A stretch of 44,984 nucleotides of DNA from a virus. Position numbers and translations under genes: made by a program. Below the pieces are notes generated by a model. The model was not told the origin of the DNA. It did no database searches and worked only from the letters and a program-made list of their open reading frames with translations. This document shows, piece after piece, positions 21,643 to 28,821 of the stretch. Position 1 is the first letter of the stretch, and the number at the start of each line of letters is the position of its first letter. The stretch lies in the IMG/VR virus record IMGVR_UViG_3300017963_000100, positions 1 through 44,984 of that record. One strand, given 5' to 3'.

Positions 21643-21776
21643 GTTTTCCGATCGGCCAGTAATGGCGCGGTTTTCCGTGTCTTCGGCGGCGCCTGCGTTC
21701 CGGTACCGGGGGACGTGTCAAGGGCCGTTTAGAGGTTTTTTCGTTTTTTGTTTTTGGTTAATTGGCCCCCTATCGG

Positions 21777-21800
21777 TACCGACACGGATACCGACACGGA
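21777..21800. repeat. Tandem 12-mer TACCGACACGGA x2
   Basis: Two exact copies (21777-21788, 21789-21800), 46 bases ahead of the small terminase start. Short tandem repeats beside terS are frequent binding sites for the small terminase, so this is a pac-site candidate. Confidence 0.55.
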
Positions 21801-21846
21801 CGCGCCCGACTTGCCGGCCCCCCTCGAATACTGTAGAATATGGATT

Positions 21847-22434
21847 ATGAGTGAGAAAAAAACAAAGACGCTTCAAAAAATATCGTCGTCGGGCGCGGTT
21901 GAAATAGATCCGCCCGAGGGCGTCGGCGAAGTCCCCGCCGCCCCTGTATACTTCAACGCGGCCCGACATATTCCATTGATCAAGTCGTTAGCGCGTCAAG
22001 GTATGCGAGTCGGAGACATTGCGGCCCATTGCGGCGTAACTGGCCGTTCGTTCGGCGTTTGGCGTTCCAGGTTCCAGGCCGTAGAAGACGCGATACAAGA
22101 GGGTTACAAAATCGCGACGGCCATTATTGAAAACAAACTTTTTGAAACGGCCTTGGGCGGGGGTACCGTCGTCGAAACTACACATATCGAGGGCGAAACG
22201 TCGGGCAAATACGGCGGGAAATACAACGAAGACAAAACGGTAATAAAGCAACTACCCCCGAGCGTACCGGCCCAAATGTTCATACTAAAGAACATAGCGC
22301 CCGATCGTTGGAGTGATAAACAAAAAGTCGATCACAATATGAATATTACCTGGAACGAAGTACGACAAGAACTAACGCCCGAAATACGAGATCAATTAAA
22401 AATTTCGCCTATTCCCGAAACGCCCGAGGCGTAA
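21847..22434 (+). CDS. Terminase small subunit
   Basis: 195 residues from ATG 21847; longer frames upstream translate the repeat region and were excluded. N-terminal helix-turn-helix region: HIPLIKSLARQGMRVGDIAAHCGVTGRSFGVWRSRF (about 40-75), then an oligomerisation helix (AIQEGYKIATAIIENKLFETAL) and a C-terminal part with PAQMFILKNIAPDRW, a stretch seen in many small terminases, followed by a tail for large-subunit contact. It recognises packaging sites. Stop four bases before terL. Confidence 0.85.
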   Translation: MSEKKTKTLQKISSSGAVEIDPPEGVGEVPAAPVYFNAARHIPLIKSLARQGMRVGDIAAHCGVTGRSFGVWRSRFQAVEDAIQEGYKIATAIIENKLFETALGGGTVVETTHIEGETSGKYGGKYNEDKTVIKQLPPSVPAQMFILKNIAPDRWSDKQKVDHNMNITWNEVRQELTPEIRDQLKISPIPETPEA

Positions 22435-22437
22435 AGT

Positions 22438-23841
22438 ATGCAACTATCCCCGAAACAATCGTATGTTTTGGATCTGCTTGAAGACGACACTACTACGGAA
22501 ATACTAGCAGGCGGCGCAAAGGGCGGGGGCAAGTCGCGGATCTTGTGTTTTTGGATACTCAAAAACGCCCTTAAATACCCTGGTACACGTTGGCTAATCG
22601 GTCGGAAAGAACTTAAAAGACTAAAAGAAACGACATTGATTACCTTTTACGAAGTGGCAAGGGAACAAGGGATCGTCGAAAATGTCCATTTTACTATTGA
22701 TCACCAATACAATGTAATTAAGTTCGTCAACGGGTCCGCCGTTCTTTTGATGGATCTCAAGTTCCAACCGTCCGACGCAGATTATCAAACGCTTGGATCG
22801 TTGGAACTAACCGGGGCGGCCATAGACGAAGCGGCCGAAGTTCCCGAAAAAGTAAATAGTATTCTTTCGGTATGTGTCGGACGCCATAGAAACGACGAAT
22901 ACGGGATTACAGGGAAAGTTTTGTTAACCTGCAACCCGCATAAAGGCTGGCTATATCAAGTTTTTTACAAACCGTGGCGCGCCGGGTCGTTGTACCCCTA
23001 TCAAAAATTCATACCTATGAACGAATCAGACAACCCTTGGTTACCCGAAAAGAACCGCGCGGCGTTGCGCAGGTTGAAAGGCGTCGATCGGGAAAGGTTG
23101 CTTTTAGGTAATTGGGAATATGACGCGGACCCGTCCGATCTGATAGATTACGAAAACATTTTGAACCTATGGACAAATACTTTCGTCGAACCCGGCGATC
23201 GTTTTATGACTTGCGACATTGCTATGCAAGGTTCGGACGTCTACACGGTTTTTGTATGGTCGGGCCTTCGCGTTATCAATATTAAGGCGTACCCAAAGAT
23301 CGACGCGAAAGAAATAGAGGCGCATATAAAAGCGACGGCGGAGATCTTCGAAGTACCGCGATCTAATATCGTATTCGATTCGGACGGCCTCGGGGAATAT
23401 TTGAATAGTTACTTAACAAACGCCGTTCCCTTTCATAATGGCGCGCGACCCCTGGAACGATTGCGCGGCGCAGACGATTACAAAGAAAACTTTAGTAACC
23501 TAAAAACGCAAACGTCGTTCGAACTCGCAAAGTACATTCAAGCGAACAAAATTTACATAGACGACGAAACCTTTAAAGAGCAAATATGTGAAGAGTTACG
23601 GTGGATCAAACGCGATCGCCTGGACAAAGACGGAAAACTTTTTATATTGCCGAAAGAAAAAGTAAAAGCAGGCTTGGGACGTTCCCCCGACTTCGCCGAC
23701 GCGTTGCATATGCGAATGTATTTTGTAATTGAACGCGAACGGGTCCGAAAGGTAAGCGGGGCCGCGTCGAACGACGGGACGCCGGGGTACAATTCGGGAT
23801 ATGAGGCCGAACGATCGTACACTGGAACCGAGGGTTATTAA
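22438..23841 (+). CDS. Terminase large subunit
   Basis: 467 residues. ATPase: Walker A GGAKGGGKS (25-33), Walker B AAIDE (127-131) with catalytic Glu131, and CNPHKGWLY as coupling motif. RNase H-like nuclease: CDIAMQGSD (first Asp), FDSDGLGEYL and PDFADALHM near the C-terminus. PBSX/T4-type packaging motor. The last 25 residues are Ser/Gly-rich. Lies between terS and a zinc-ribbon gene, at the head of the late operon. Confidence 0.95.
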   Translation: MQLSPKQSYVLDLLEDDTTTEILAGGAKGGGKSRILCFWILKNALKYPGTRWLIGRKELKRLKETTLITFYEVAREQGIVENVHFTIDHQYNVIKFVNGSAVLLMDLKFQPSDADYQTLGSLELTGAAIDEAAEVPEKVNSILSVCVGRHRNDEYGITGKVLLTCNPHKGWLYQVFYKPWRAGSLYPYQKFIPMNESDNPWLPEKNRAALRRLKGVDRERLLLGNWEYDADPSDLIDYENILNLWTNTFVEPGDRFMTCDIAMQGSDVYTVFVWSGLRVINIKAYPKIDAKEIEAHIKATAEIFEVPRSNIVFDSDGLGEYLNSYLTNAVPFHNGARPLERLRGADDYKENFSNLKTQTSFELAKYIQANKIYIDDETFKEQICEELRWIKRDRLDKDGKLFILPKEKVKAGLGRSPDFADALHMRMYFVIERERVRKVSGAASNDGTPGYNSGYEAERSYTGTEGY

Positions 23842-24072
23842 ATGAACTGGTTTAGTCTAATCGGACGGGCGATCGTGTCGGCGGTAACACTCGGGGATCG
23901 GTTATACGTCCCGATTGTTTGTTGTTCTTGCGGTTCGTCCGAACCGAAATTAGACCGTATGAAGGATCGCCGGTGGATCGTTTTCTGTCCGCGTTGTCGT
24001 AAGCGTACAATCGGGACAACAAGAACGCGCCGGCGCGCTAAAATCAATTGGCGGGAAATGAACAAAACGTAA
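23842..24072 (+). CDS. Small zinc-ribbon protein
   Basis: 76 residues: hydrophobic N-terminus (MNWFSLIGRAIVSAVTLGD), then CCSC at about 27-30 and CPRC at about 49-52, a four-Cys ribbon, and a basic Arg-rich tail. Start follows the terL stop without gap. Function unknown; position suggests a packaging accessory. Confidence 0.65.
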   Translation: MNWFSLIGRAIVSAVTLGDRLYVPIVCCSCGSSEPKLDRMKDRRWIVFCPRCRKRTIGTTRTRRRAKINWREMNKT

Positions 24073-24078
24073 AAATAG

Positions 24079-24108
24079 TTGTTTTTTGTAGTTTTCCGTG
24101 TATATCAT
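24079..24108 (+). promoter_or_regulatory. Possible promoter ahead of protease/scaffold gene
   Basis: TTGTTT (24079-24084), 18-base spacer, TATCAT (24103-24108), in the only gap of the early late operon (24073-24129). Imperfect match; it may boost expression of capsid genes. Confidence 0.35.
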
Positions 24109-24129
24109 ACAGAAAAGGAGATCAAAGCA

Positions 24130-25077
24130 ATGGCGAAAAGAACTTTTCAACTGCTTTACCCTAAAAAAGTCGACGACGAACGCGAAGTAACCGCAAAAGA
24201 TATAGACGAAATCATCAATAACAGTTCAGAAAAAGCCCGTTATCCCGTATCGATCGGACATGCGCGCGCCTTGGGGTTTTTTGAGGATCACCATAGCGCC
24301 GCAGGCAAGGTAACGAATCTTCGAAAAGACGAAGATAATACGCTTTTAGGGGACGTAGAATTACAACCCGAGGTCGACGAAGCGTACAAAAAGGGAGAAT
24401 TCCCCGGTTGGAGTGTAGGGATCACGCCCCCGGGTAGCGACGGCCGCAAGTTGGATCACCTTGCGTTACTCGGTTCCGTCGGCGCGGCGTTTAAGGATCT
24501 ACAAGAGGTAGACGGCGCCGCGTTTTCAATACATAACCAATCCCCGCAATCGATGACAATTGAATGTTTCGAATCAAAAAAGACCCTTTGGCTTTTACAG
24601 TCGACGCCGAAAGGGCCAGAAATACCGGCGGCGGGACCGTCAAAACAAAAGAGCAAAGGAGATCTCAAAATGTCCGACGAATTGAAAGAAAAAGTCGCGG
24701 AACAAGAAAAAGCGATCGAAACGTTCCGCGCCGAAAACGAACGCTTAAAAGCCGAAGCCAAGACCCGGGCGGACGCCGAAGCGAAGCGCAGGGGCGATCA
24801 GTTCGCAACGATTAAAACCGATTTGATCGCGGCGGCCGCCTCGAAAGGCGTAACCGAACCCGCGCGCGACGAACTTAAGGCCGCCCTGGACGCATACGAC
24901 GTTCATTACGCGGCGGGGATCGTATCCCCCGAACTGTTCGCCGCAATGACAAAGGTTTTAAGCGAACTTAAACCCAAAGTCGAACCTGGCCCGGCAACGA
25001 ACGACGACGACGCCGACGACTTTGTACCCAAAAACACTTTTAGCGCGGCCGAAGCAACCGCCGCTATTTTAGATTAA
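24130..25077 (+). CDS. Prohead protease with C-terminal scaffold (Mu gpI-like)
   Basis: 315 residues from ATG 24130 (AAAAGGAGATC upstream). N-terminal protease domain: PVSIGHARALGFF (candidate catalytic His), GEFPGWSVGI (candidate Ser in WSVG), LDHLALLGSVGAAF before the C-terminal part. From about residue 180 the sequence becomes charged helix (EKVAEQEKAIETFRAENERL), the scaffold. This fused protease-scaffold layout, with the scaffold also made separately, is known from Mu I/Z and lambda C/Nu3. It precedes decoration and capsid genes as expected. Confidence 0.82.
   Translation: MAKRTFQLLYPKKVDDEREVTAKDIDEIINNSSEKARYPVSIGHARALGFFEDHHSAAGKVTNLRKDEDNTLLGDVELQPEVDEAYKKGEFPGWSVGITPPGSDGRKLDHLALLGSVGAAFKDLQEVDGAAFSIHNQSPQSMTIECFESKKTLWLLQSTPKGPEIPAAGPSKQKSKGDLKMSDELKEKVAEQEKAIETFRAENERLKAEAKTRADAEAKRRGDQFATIKTDLIAAAASKGVTEPARDELKAALDAYDVHYAAGIVSPELFAAMTKVLSELKPKVEPGPATNDDDADDFVPKNTFSAAEATAAILD
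24655..24664 (+). promoter_or_regulatory. Internal ribosome site for nested scaffold
   Basis: AAAGGAGATC, the same box used by most genes here, lies inside the protease gene eight bases ahead of an in-frame ATG at 24670. Confidence 0.75.
24670..25077 (+). CDS. Nested scaffolding protein, internal in-frame start
   Basis: 135 residues (MSDELKEKVAEQEKAIE...), identical to the C-terminus of the protease gene. The ATG has its own strong AAAGGAGATC site, and the product is a charged helical rod ending in an Ala-rich segment with FVPKNTFSAAEATAAI, as expected for a scaffold whose tail binds capsid. Analogous to Mu Z and lambda Nu3. Confidence 0.75.
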   Translation: MSDELKEKVAEQEKAIETFRAENERLKAEAKTRADAEAKRRGDQFATIKTDLIAAAASKGVTEPARDELKAALDAYDVHYAAGIVSPELFAAMTKVLSELKPKVEPGPATNDDDADDFVPKNTFSAAEATAAILD

Positions 25078-25092
25078 GAAAGGGGCGTTACA

Positions 25093-25485
25093 ATGGTAGA
25101 CTTCAACGCTAAAAGAAACCTTGGGCAAGTCGAATTCAATTACGAATTGTATGTAGGCAATACGTACCTTGAGTTCGCCGAAGTTTTGTTAGACGAAGCG
25201 ACCGCAGGGTACGCGCCGGCCGTTGGCGACATACTTTGCTACAAAACAGACGACACGAACAAACACACAAAGTACGACAAAAGCGACGCCGCTTTGGTAA
25301 TAATGGGTATTGTCGACGAACTCAAAGACGACAACACGACGCCGACGCCCGTTACTAAAATTTCGTACGCCAAAAACGCGACGGTACATTACGCGGCGCT
25401 CGGGTACGTTGGAACTTTGAACGCGGCCGAAAAACTAACGCTTAAAGAGGCGTTAAGAGCCAAAAATATCAATTTGGCGGATTAA
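25093..25485 (+). CDS. Probable capsid decoration protein
   Basis: 130 residues, beta-rich, no cysteines except one (DILCYK). Located between protease/scaffold and major capsid, the place of lambda D-like decoration proteins, whose size it matches. Sequence features: VEFNYELYVGNTYLEFAEVLL, ALVIMGIVDELK, VHYAALGYVGTLN. The family match is by position and general look, not by a motif. Confidence 0.6.
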   Translation: MVDFNAKRNLGQVEFNYELYVGNTYLEFAEVLLDEATAGYAPAVGDILCYKTDDTNKHTKYDKSDAALVIMGIVDELKDDNTTPTPVTKISYAKNATVHYAALGYVGTLNAAEKLTLKEALRAKNINLAD

Positions 25486-25500
25486 GGGAGGATCGAAAAA

Positions 25501-26532
25501 ATGTCTTATACAGTAACAAACCTTGACGCCGCCAAAAGGCTAAAACCCGAACTCATTTTACAAGTTTTGGGCGGCGTCAAAGCCCCTGAAACGGAAATGT
25601 TGCAAAACGTTTTCAAAAACAAGAAAAATGTAAACGGTTCGACGGTTAGCCGCGAGATCGTGACCCGTACGATCAAGGCGATCCCCTTTGTCGGACAGAA
25701 AAACCCGGGCGTCGTATTGAATGGCAAAACCATTCTAGCCGAAGGCATTACAACGCCGCCAATGAAAGCTCACGTACGGATCGAAGCGTCGGACTTTATG
25801 AAAGCAAAAGAACTGCGCGACAAAGATTACCGCGCCTGGCTTGCGGACGAACTCGCGTACGTAAAAGATACGATCGCCTGGAACCGCGAATGGTTCGCGC
25901 GCCATTTCTTGACGACGGGTAATTGCGATTACGCCTTTTTGGTAGACGGTGTTTACCAGGCGTTGACGTATTCCCTCGGGACAATGACCGCCGTAGCGGG
26001 TCCGCCGTCCGTACTGTTCGACGCCGCAAGCGCGAAACTAACCGACGTTATCAAACACCTTGATTTGATGTACAAGACCGGCCAAGACGTACCAAATCGA
26101 AACCATTTCCAGAACAAAGACGCCGTAATAACGTACGCCCGTACGGACGTTTGGAACGCGATCTTTGATATTATCGACGGTAAACTTTCGACTTCGTCCG
26201 TACCAGGGCGTCGCTTGAATCAAGATGATCTAGAGGTCGGATCTTGGATCGTTCGTAAGTTCGACGCGCGGATCGTTGATCCCGAAACGCAGGCCGAAGG
26301 GTTCGCGATTCCGGTTAAACGTATGCGAATGGTCGACACTGGCCGATCCGCCCCTCACACTATGGCGAACCTTGAGATCGAAAACCTCAAGGCGACCGGC
26401 GGACAAAAACACGTTTTCGTATTGCCACTAGTTGATCCCGGTGGCGAGTACGTTGACATTATGGTGCAACATAGACCCGTCGGTATGTTCATACCCGAAG
26501 CTATGGTAGATTCGGACGCGGTGATCTCGTAA
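25501..26532 (+). CDS. Major capsid protein, lambda gpE-like
   Basis: 343 residues. Pattern of the gpE capsid family: N-terminal arm, IPFVGQKNPGVVL, ITTPPMKAHVRIEASDFM, ELAYVKDTIAWNREWFARHFLTTGN (spine helix), DVWNAIFDIIDGK, then HVFVLPLVDPGGEYVDIMVQHRPVGM near the C-terminus. No obvious propeptide. GGGAGGATCG ribosome site; stop overlaps the next start (TAATG). Confidence 0.9.
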   Translation: MSYTVTNLDAAKRLKPELILQVLGGVKAPETEMLQNVFKNKKNVNGSTVSREIVTRTIKAIPFVGQKNPGVVLNGKTILAEGITTPPMKAHVRIEASDFMKAKELRDKDYRAWLADELAYVKDTIAWNREWFARHFLTTGNCDYAFLVDGVYQALTYSLGTMTAVAGPPSVLFDAASAKLTDVIKHLDLMYKTGQDVPNRNHFQNKDAVITYARTDVWNAIFDIIDGKLSTSSVPGRRLNQDDLEVGSWIVRKFDARIVDPETQAEGFAIPVKRMRMVDTGRSAPHTMANLEIENLKATGGQKHVFVLPLVDPGGEYVDIMVQHRPVGMFIPEAMVDSDAVIS

Positions 26533-26897
26533 TGTCTGGTACTTACAAGGTTACCCTGGCTTCGGCAACTGATAGGCTTACGATTGAAACCGTACAAGCC
26601 CCGTCGGTTGCCGGCGCTAAAAAGATAGCAAAAAGCGCCTACCCGGGATCAAAAGTGGTAGGGGTAAAAACTATTGTACCGTCGGAGTCGGAGCAAAAAA
26701 CCGCGTTTGAAAAGGCGCAGGCCGCGAAGTTAGCCGAAGCGCAGGCGATCACAGACGCCGCCGCAGACAAGAAAGCGAAAAAGGACGCGGAAAAAGCCGA
26801 CGCGAAAGCGAAAAAAGAGGCCGAAAAGGCCGCGAAAAAGGCGGAAAAAGAAGCGGCGAAGGCCGCAAAGGACGCGGAAAAGAACGCGAAAGGGTAG
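26532..26897 (+). CDS. Head-associated protein with Lys/Ala/Glu-rich tail
   Basis: 121 residues: a ~50-residue beta-alpha domain (YKVTLASATDRLTIETVQAPS, AGAKKIAKSAYPGSKVVGV) and then a ~65-residue helical tail made almost only of Lys, Ala, Glu and Asp. The tail could bind DNA or form a single alpha-helix. Similar small N-domain and charge are seen in the gene at 27907. Role in head completion inferred from position. Confidence 0.65.
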   Translation: MSGTYKVTLASATDRLTIETVQAPSVAGAKKIAKSAYPGSKVVGVKTIVPSESEQKTAFEKAQAAKLAEAQAITDAAADKKAKKDAEKADAKAKKEAEKAAKKAEKEAAKAAKDAEKNAKG

Positions 26898-26900
26898 GTA

Positions 26901-27446
26901 ATGGCCCTTACGAATGGCGACATACTTGATTACATTCTCGCTAATAGGTTATTTCTTGAAGACGGGGAATACCTCTTGCAAGAAAAGATCGATACTATGG
27001 GGCGCGACGCCGTCGGATCGGCGCGCGCCTGGCTATTCGGGCGTTTTTTGCAGGCCGGCGAAACTACCACGTTTCAAGAGTTCATAGACGAAACGTACGA
27101 CAATTTGATCCCCGCCAATTTAACCGAAATTGAAGACATACGCGCGGCGTACTTTGTGTTGACAGGCGACAAAGATACGACGAACGTTTACGTAATGTTG
27201 TTCGAAGCATTGGTACGACTCGCGATCGCTTACATTTGGGAAGCGGCGCGAATGGACGGGCAAGCGTCCATAGTTGAAAAGGGCGCCCAAGAACTAATAA
27301 GCGCCATTGTAGGAGCGTCGGCGAACCCCGACAACGTGATAGGCGGGGACGAAGGCGGCGGGGGTACTATGCCCCTTGTACCGTCTGTAAACGTGTACGC
27401 ATTAACCGACGACGAAGTTTCGGCAATGCTCGGGGGTTACGAATAA
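26901..27446 (+). CDS. Head-tail connector-like protein
   Basis: 181 residues, helical: ILDYILANRLFLEDGEYLLQEKID, ARAWLFGRFLQAGE, IRAAYFVLTGDKDTTNVYVMLFEALVRLAIAYIW, then a Gly-rich linker and LTDDEVSAMLGGYE. Position after the capsid and before the gpG-like gene matches Mu gp36-like (DUF1320) or gp15-like adaptors. Stop overlaps next start. Confidence 0.5.
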   Translation: MALTNGDILDYILANRLFLEDGEYLLQEKIDTMGRDAVGSARAWLFGRFLQAGETTTFQEFIDETYDNLIPANLTEIEDIRAAYFVLTGDKDTTNVYVMLFEALVRLAIAYIWEAARMDGQASIVEKGAQELISAIVGASANPDNVIGGDEGGGGTMPLVPSVNVYALTDDEVSAMLGGYE

Positions 27447-27910
27447 TGGCAAGCGCAGAATGGATCGGATTGCATAGCCAGGATCGGAACATACCGGGGA
27501 CGTACGCCCACGCAATCGATCGAATGATACACGCCGGCGGGGACTATTCCGAAGTACTCGAGGATCTAGGCAAAACGGCCGTAACTCGTACAACCGATAA
27601 ACTTTTGGGGAACCGAGTACGGCCCAAGACGACACGAAAGACGCTTTTAAAAAGGCGGACGCGTTCAAAGAAACCGTCGACAAGTGGTATTACACTTGTT
27701 GACAATGCGATCGGGGTAAAACAAGTCGCGTACGCGACCGGCCCCGACTATATGGAAGTCGGGATCCCGACGGGGCCGGGCGCCTATATGGCCGCCCATC
27801 AAAAAGGAACGGTACCAAACGCGCCCCGGCGTCGTTTTTTAGTGTTACCAACTAAACAGCGTACGCTTGCGGTTGTAAACTTCCATTGGAAGAAAGCGAT
27901 CAGATCATGA
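27446..27910 (+). CDS. Phage virion morphogenesis / tail completion protein (Mu gpG-like)
   Basis: 154 residues. Matches the pattern of gpG/gpS-type completion proteins: DYSEVLEDLGKTAVTRTTDKL, TGPDYMEVGIPTGPGAYMAAHQKGTVPNAPRRRFLVLP, with HQxG and PxRxFL as hallmarks. Helps join head and tail or finish the tail. TGA stop in ATGA overlap with the next gene. Confidence 0.7.
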   Translation: MASAEWIGLHSQDRNIPGTYAHAIDRMIHAGGDYSEVLEDLGKTAVTRTTDKLLGNRVRPKTTRKTLLKRRTRSKKPSTSGITLVDNAIGVKQVAYATGPDYMEVGIPTGPGAYMAAHQKGTVPNAPRRRFLVLPTKQRTLAVVNFHWKKAIRS

Positions 27911-28218
27911 AATTAGTCAAAGACCCTGACACAAGAACGCCCGAGGAAAAGAAAAAGGACTTAGACGCGCTTTACTTGAAAAAGCAAAAGATCGCGCAGA
28001 CGTCCAAAGCGAAAGAAGACAAGATCGCCAAAGCGGCCAAAGCCGACAAAATGTACAAGGTACATACAGGCGCGCCCGACGAAAAAAAGCCGGCCGCTTT
28101 TAAAGGCAAGGTCGTTCTTGTAAAGGCGAAATCGAAAGCCGAAGCGATCAAGAAAACAAAGGACGCTTACCAGGCGTTCGAAGTCGCGGACGACTTCAAG
28201 TTACCCAAAGGCAAGTAA
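27907..28218 (+). CDS. Small Lys-rich protein
   Basis: 103 residues from ATG 27907 (ATGA overlap). N-terminal half is Lys-rich helix (EEKKKDLDALYLKKQKIAQ, KEDKIAKAAKADK); C-terminal half is a small domain (VVLVKAKSKAEAIKKTKDAY, FEVADDFKLPKGK) whose VxAxSxxEAIKKxKxAY pattern resembles the N-domain of the protein at 26532. Function unknown. Confidence 0.6.
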   Translation: MKLVKDPDTRTPEEKKKDLDALYLKKQKIAQTSKAKEDKIAKAAKADKMYKVHTGAPDEKKPAAFKGKVVLVKAKSKAEAIKKTKDAYQAFEVADDFKLPKGK

Positions 28219-28221
28219 CGA

Positions 28222-28821
28222 ATGGATTTGCCCCGATACCTAGCGCGGGTTATTAAGTACCGCGTCGGAAAACCGGCCGAAGCGGCCCCGAGTTTAGCCG
28301 ATATTGCAACCGATCATTTTATCGTATCGGTTCGTAATTTTTGGCAAGAACCCGTCGGGACGTTTTCGGATATGGAATCGGGCGAATACAGTTACAAACA
28401 ACACGGGATCCCGGTTGAAGGTTTTGTGCAAGCGTTACCGATCCGCGTCGTGTATCAGTCCAAAGGGGCCGGCGAAAAATGGCGCGGCGAAGTGATCGAA
28501 CAAATGAGAATAAACGCGATCTTGTTTTCTCCTATGTTCCATTTACCTGCGTTCGGCGGTAAAATATACGGAAAAGCGGCCGAACTTTGCGACGACGGCG
28601 TACCCGAGGACATAGCGAATTTTGACGAAAATAATTTAGGCGGCCCGGGCCTCGGGTACAACGTCGAATTAAACCGGGATCCGAATAGCGATCGAGTTTT
28701 TGAACCTGATACAAAGAACAGAAAACAAAACGGTTTTATAGCCGAACAACATTTTATCGGTGACATTGTTTTTAATGGCGGGGCCGAAGTCCCAAACGAT
28801 AGAAGGAGTATTACCCAATGA
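28222..28821 (+). CDS. Tail-neck protein candidate
   Basis: 199 residues, beta-rich with FIVSVRNFWQEPVGTFSD, GFVQALPIRVVYQSKG, IGDIVFNGGAEVPNDRR. It lies directly before the sheath, overlapping it by four bases, where contractile phages place tail-completion or terminator proteins. No family recognised with confidence. Confidence 0.6.
   Translation: MDLPRYLARVIKYRVGKPAEAAPSLADIATDHFIVSVRNFWQEPVGTFSDMESGEYSYKQHGIPVEGFVQALPIRVVYQSKGAGEKWRGEVIEQMRINAILFSPMFHLPAFGGKIYGKAAELCDDGVPEDIANFDENNLGGPGLGYNVELNRDPNSDRVFEPDTKNRKQNGFIAEQHFIGDIVFNGGAEVPNDRRSITQ

Larger units (their letters stand above)
21253..21846. other. Large non-coding region: candidate origin, late promoter and packaging region
   Basis: No credible gene in 594 bases. 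From left to right it holds a 17-mer and its inverted partner (21300-21316, 21465-21481), a C-rich run with G-quadruplex potential on the minus strand (21407-21440), an AT-rich patch (21441-21470), two TATAATGCTA boxes (21566, 21633), dyads TTTCGGACCGAAA (21577-21589) and CCGATCGG (21648-21655), and a tandem 12-mer just ahead of the small terminase (21777-21800). Composition and repeat density differ from everything else in the genome. Confidence 0.75.

Noticed and set aside
21748-21846. N-terminal extension of the small terminase from a TTG at 21748
   Set aside because: It would translate the tandem 12-mer into a TDTDTD repeat and has no ribosome site; ATG 21847 gives a normal-length protein.
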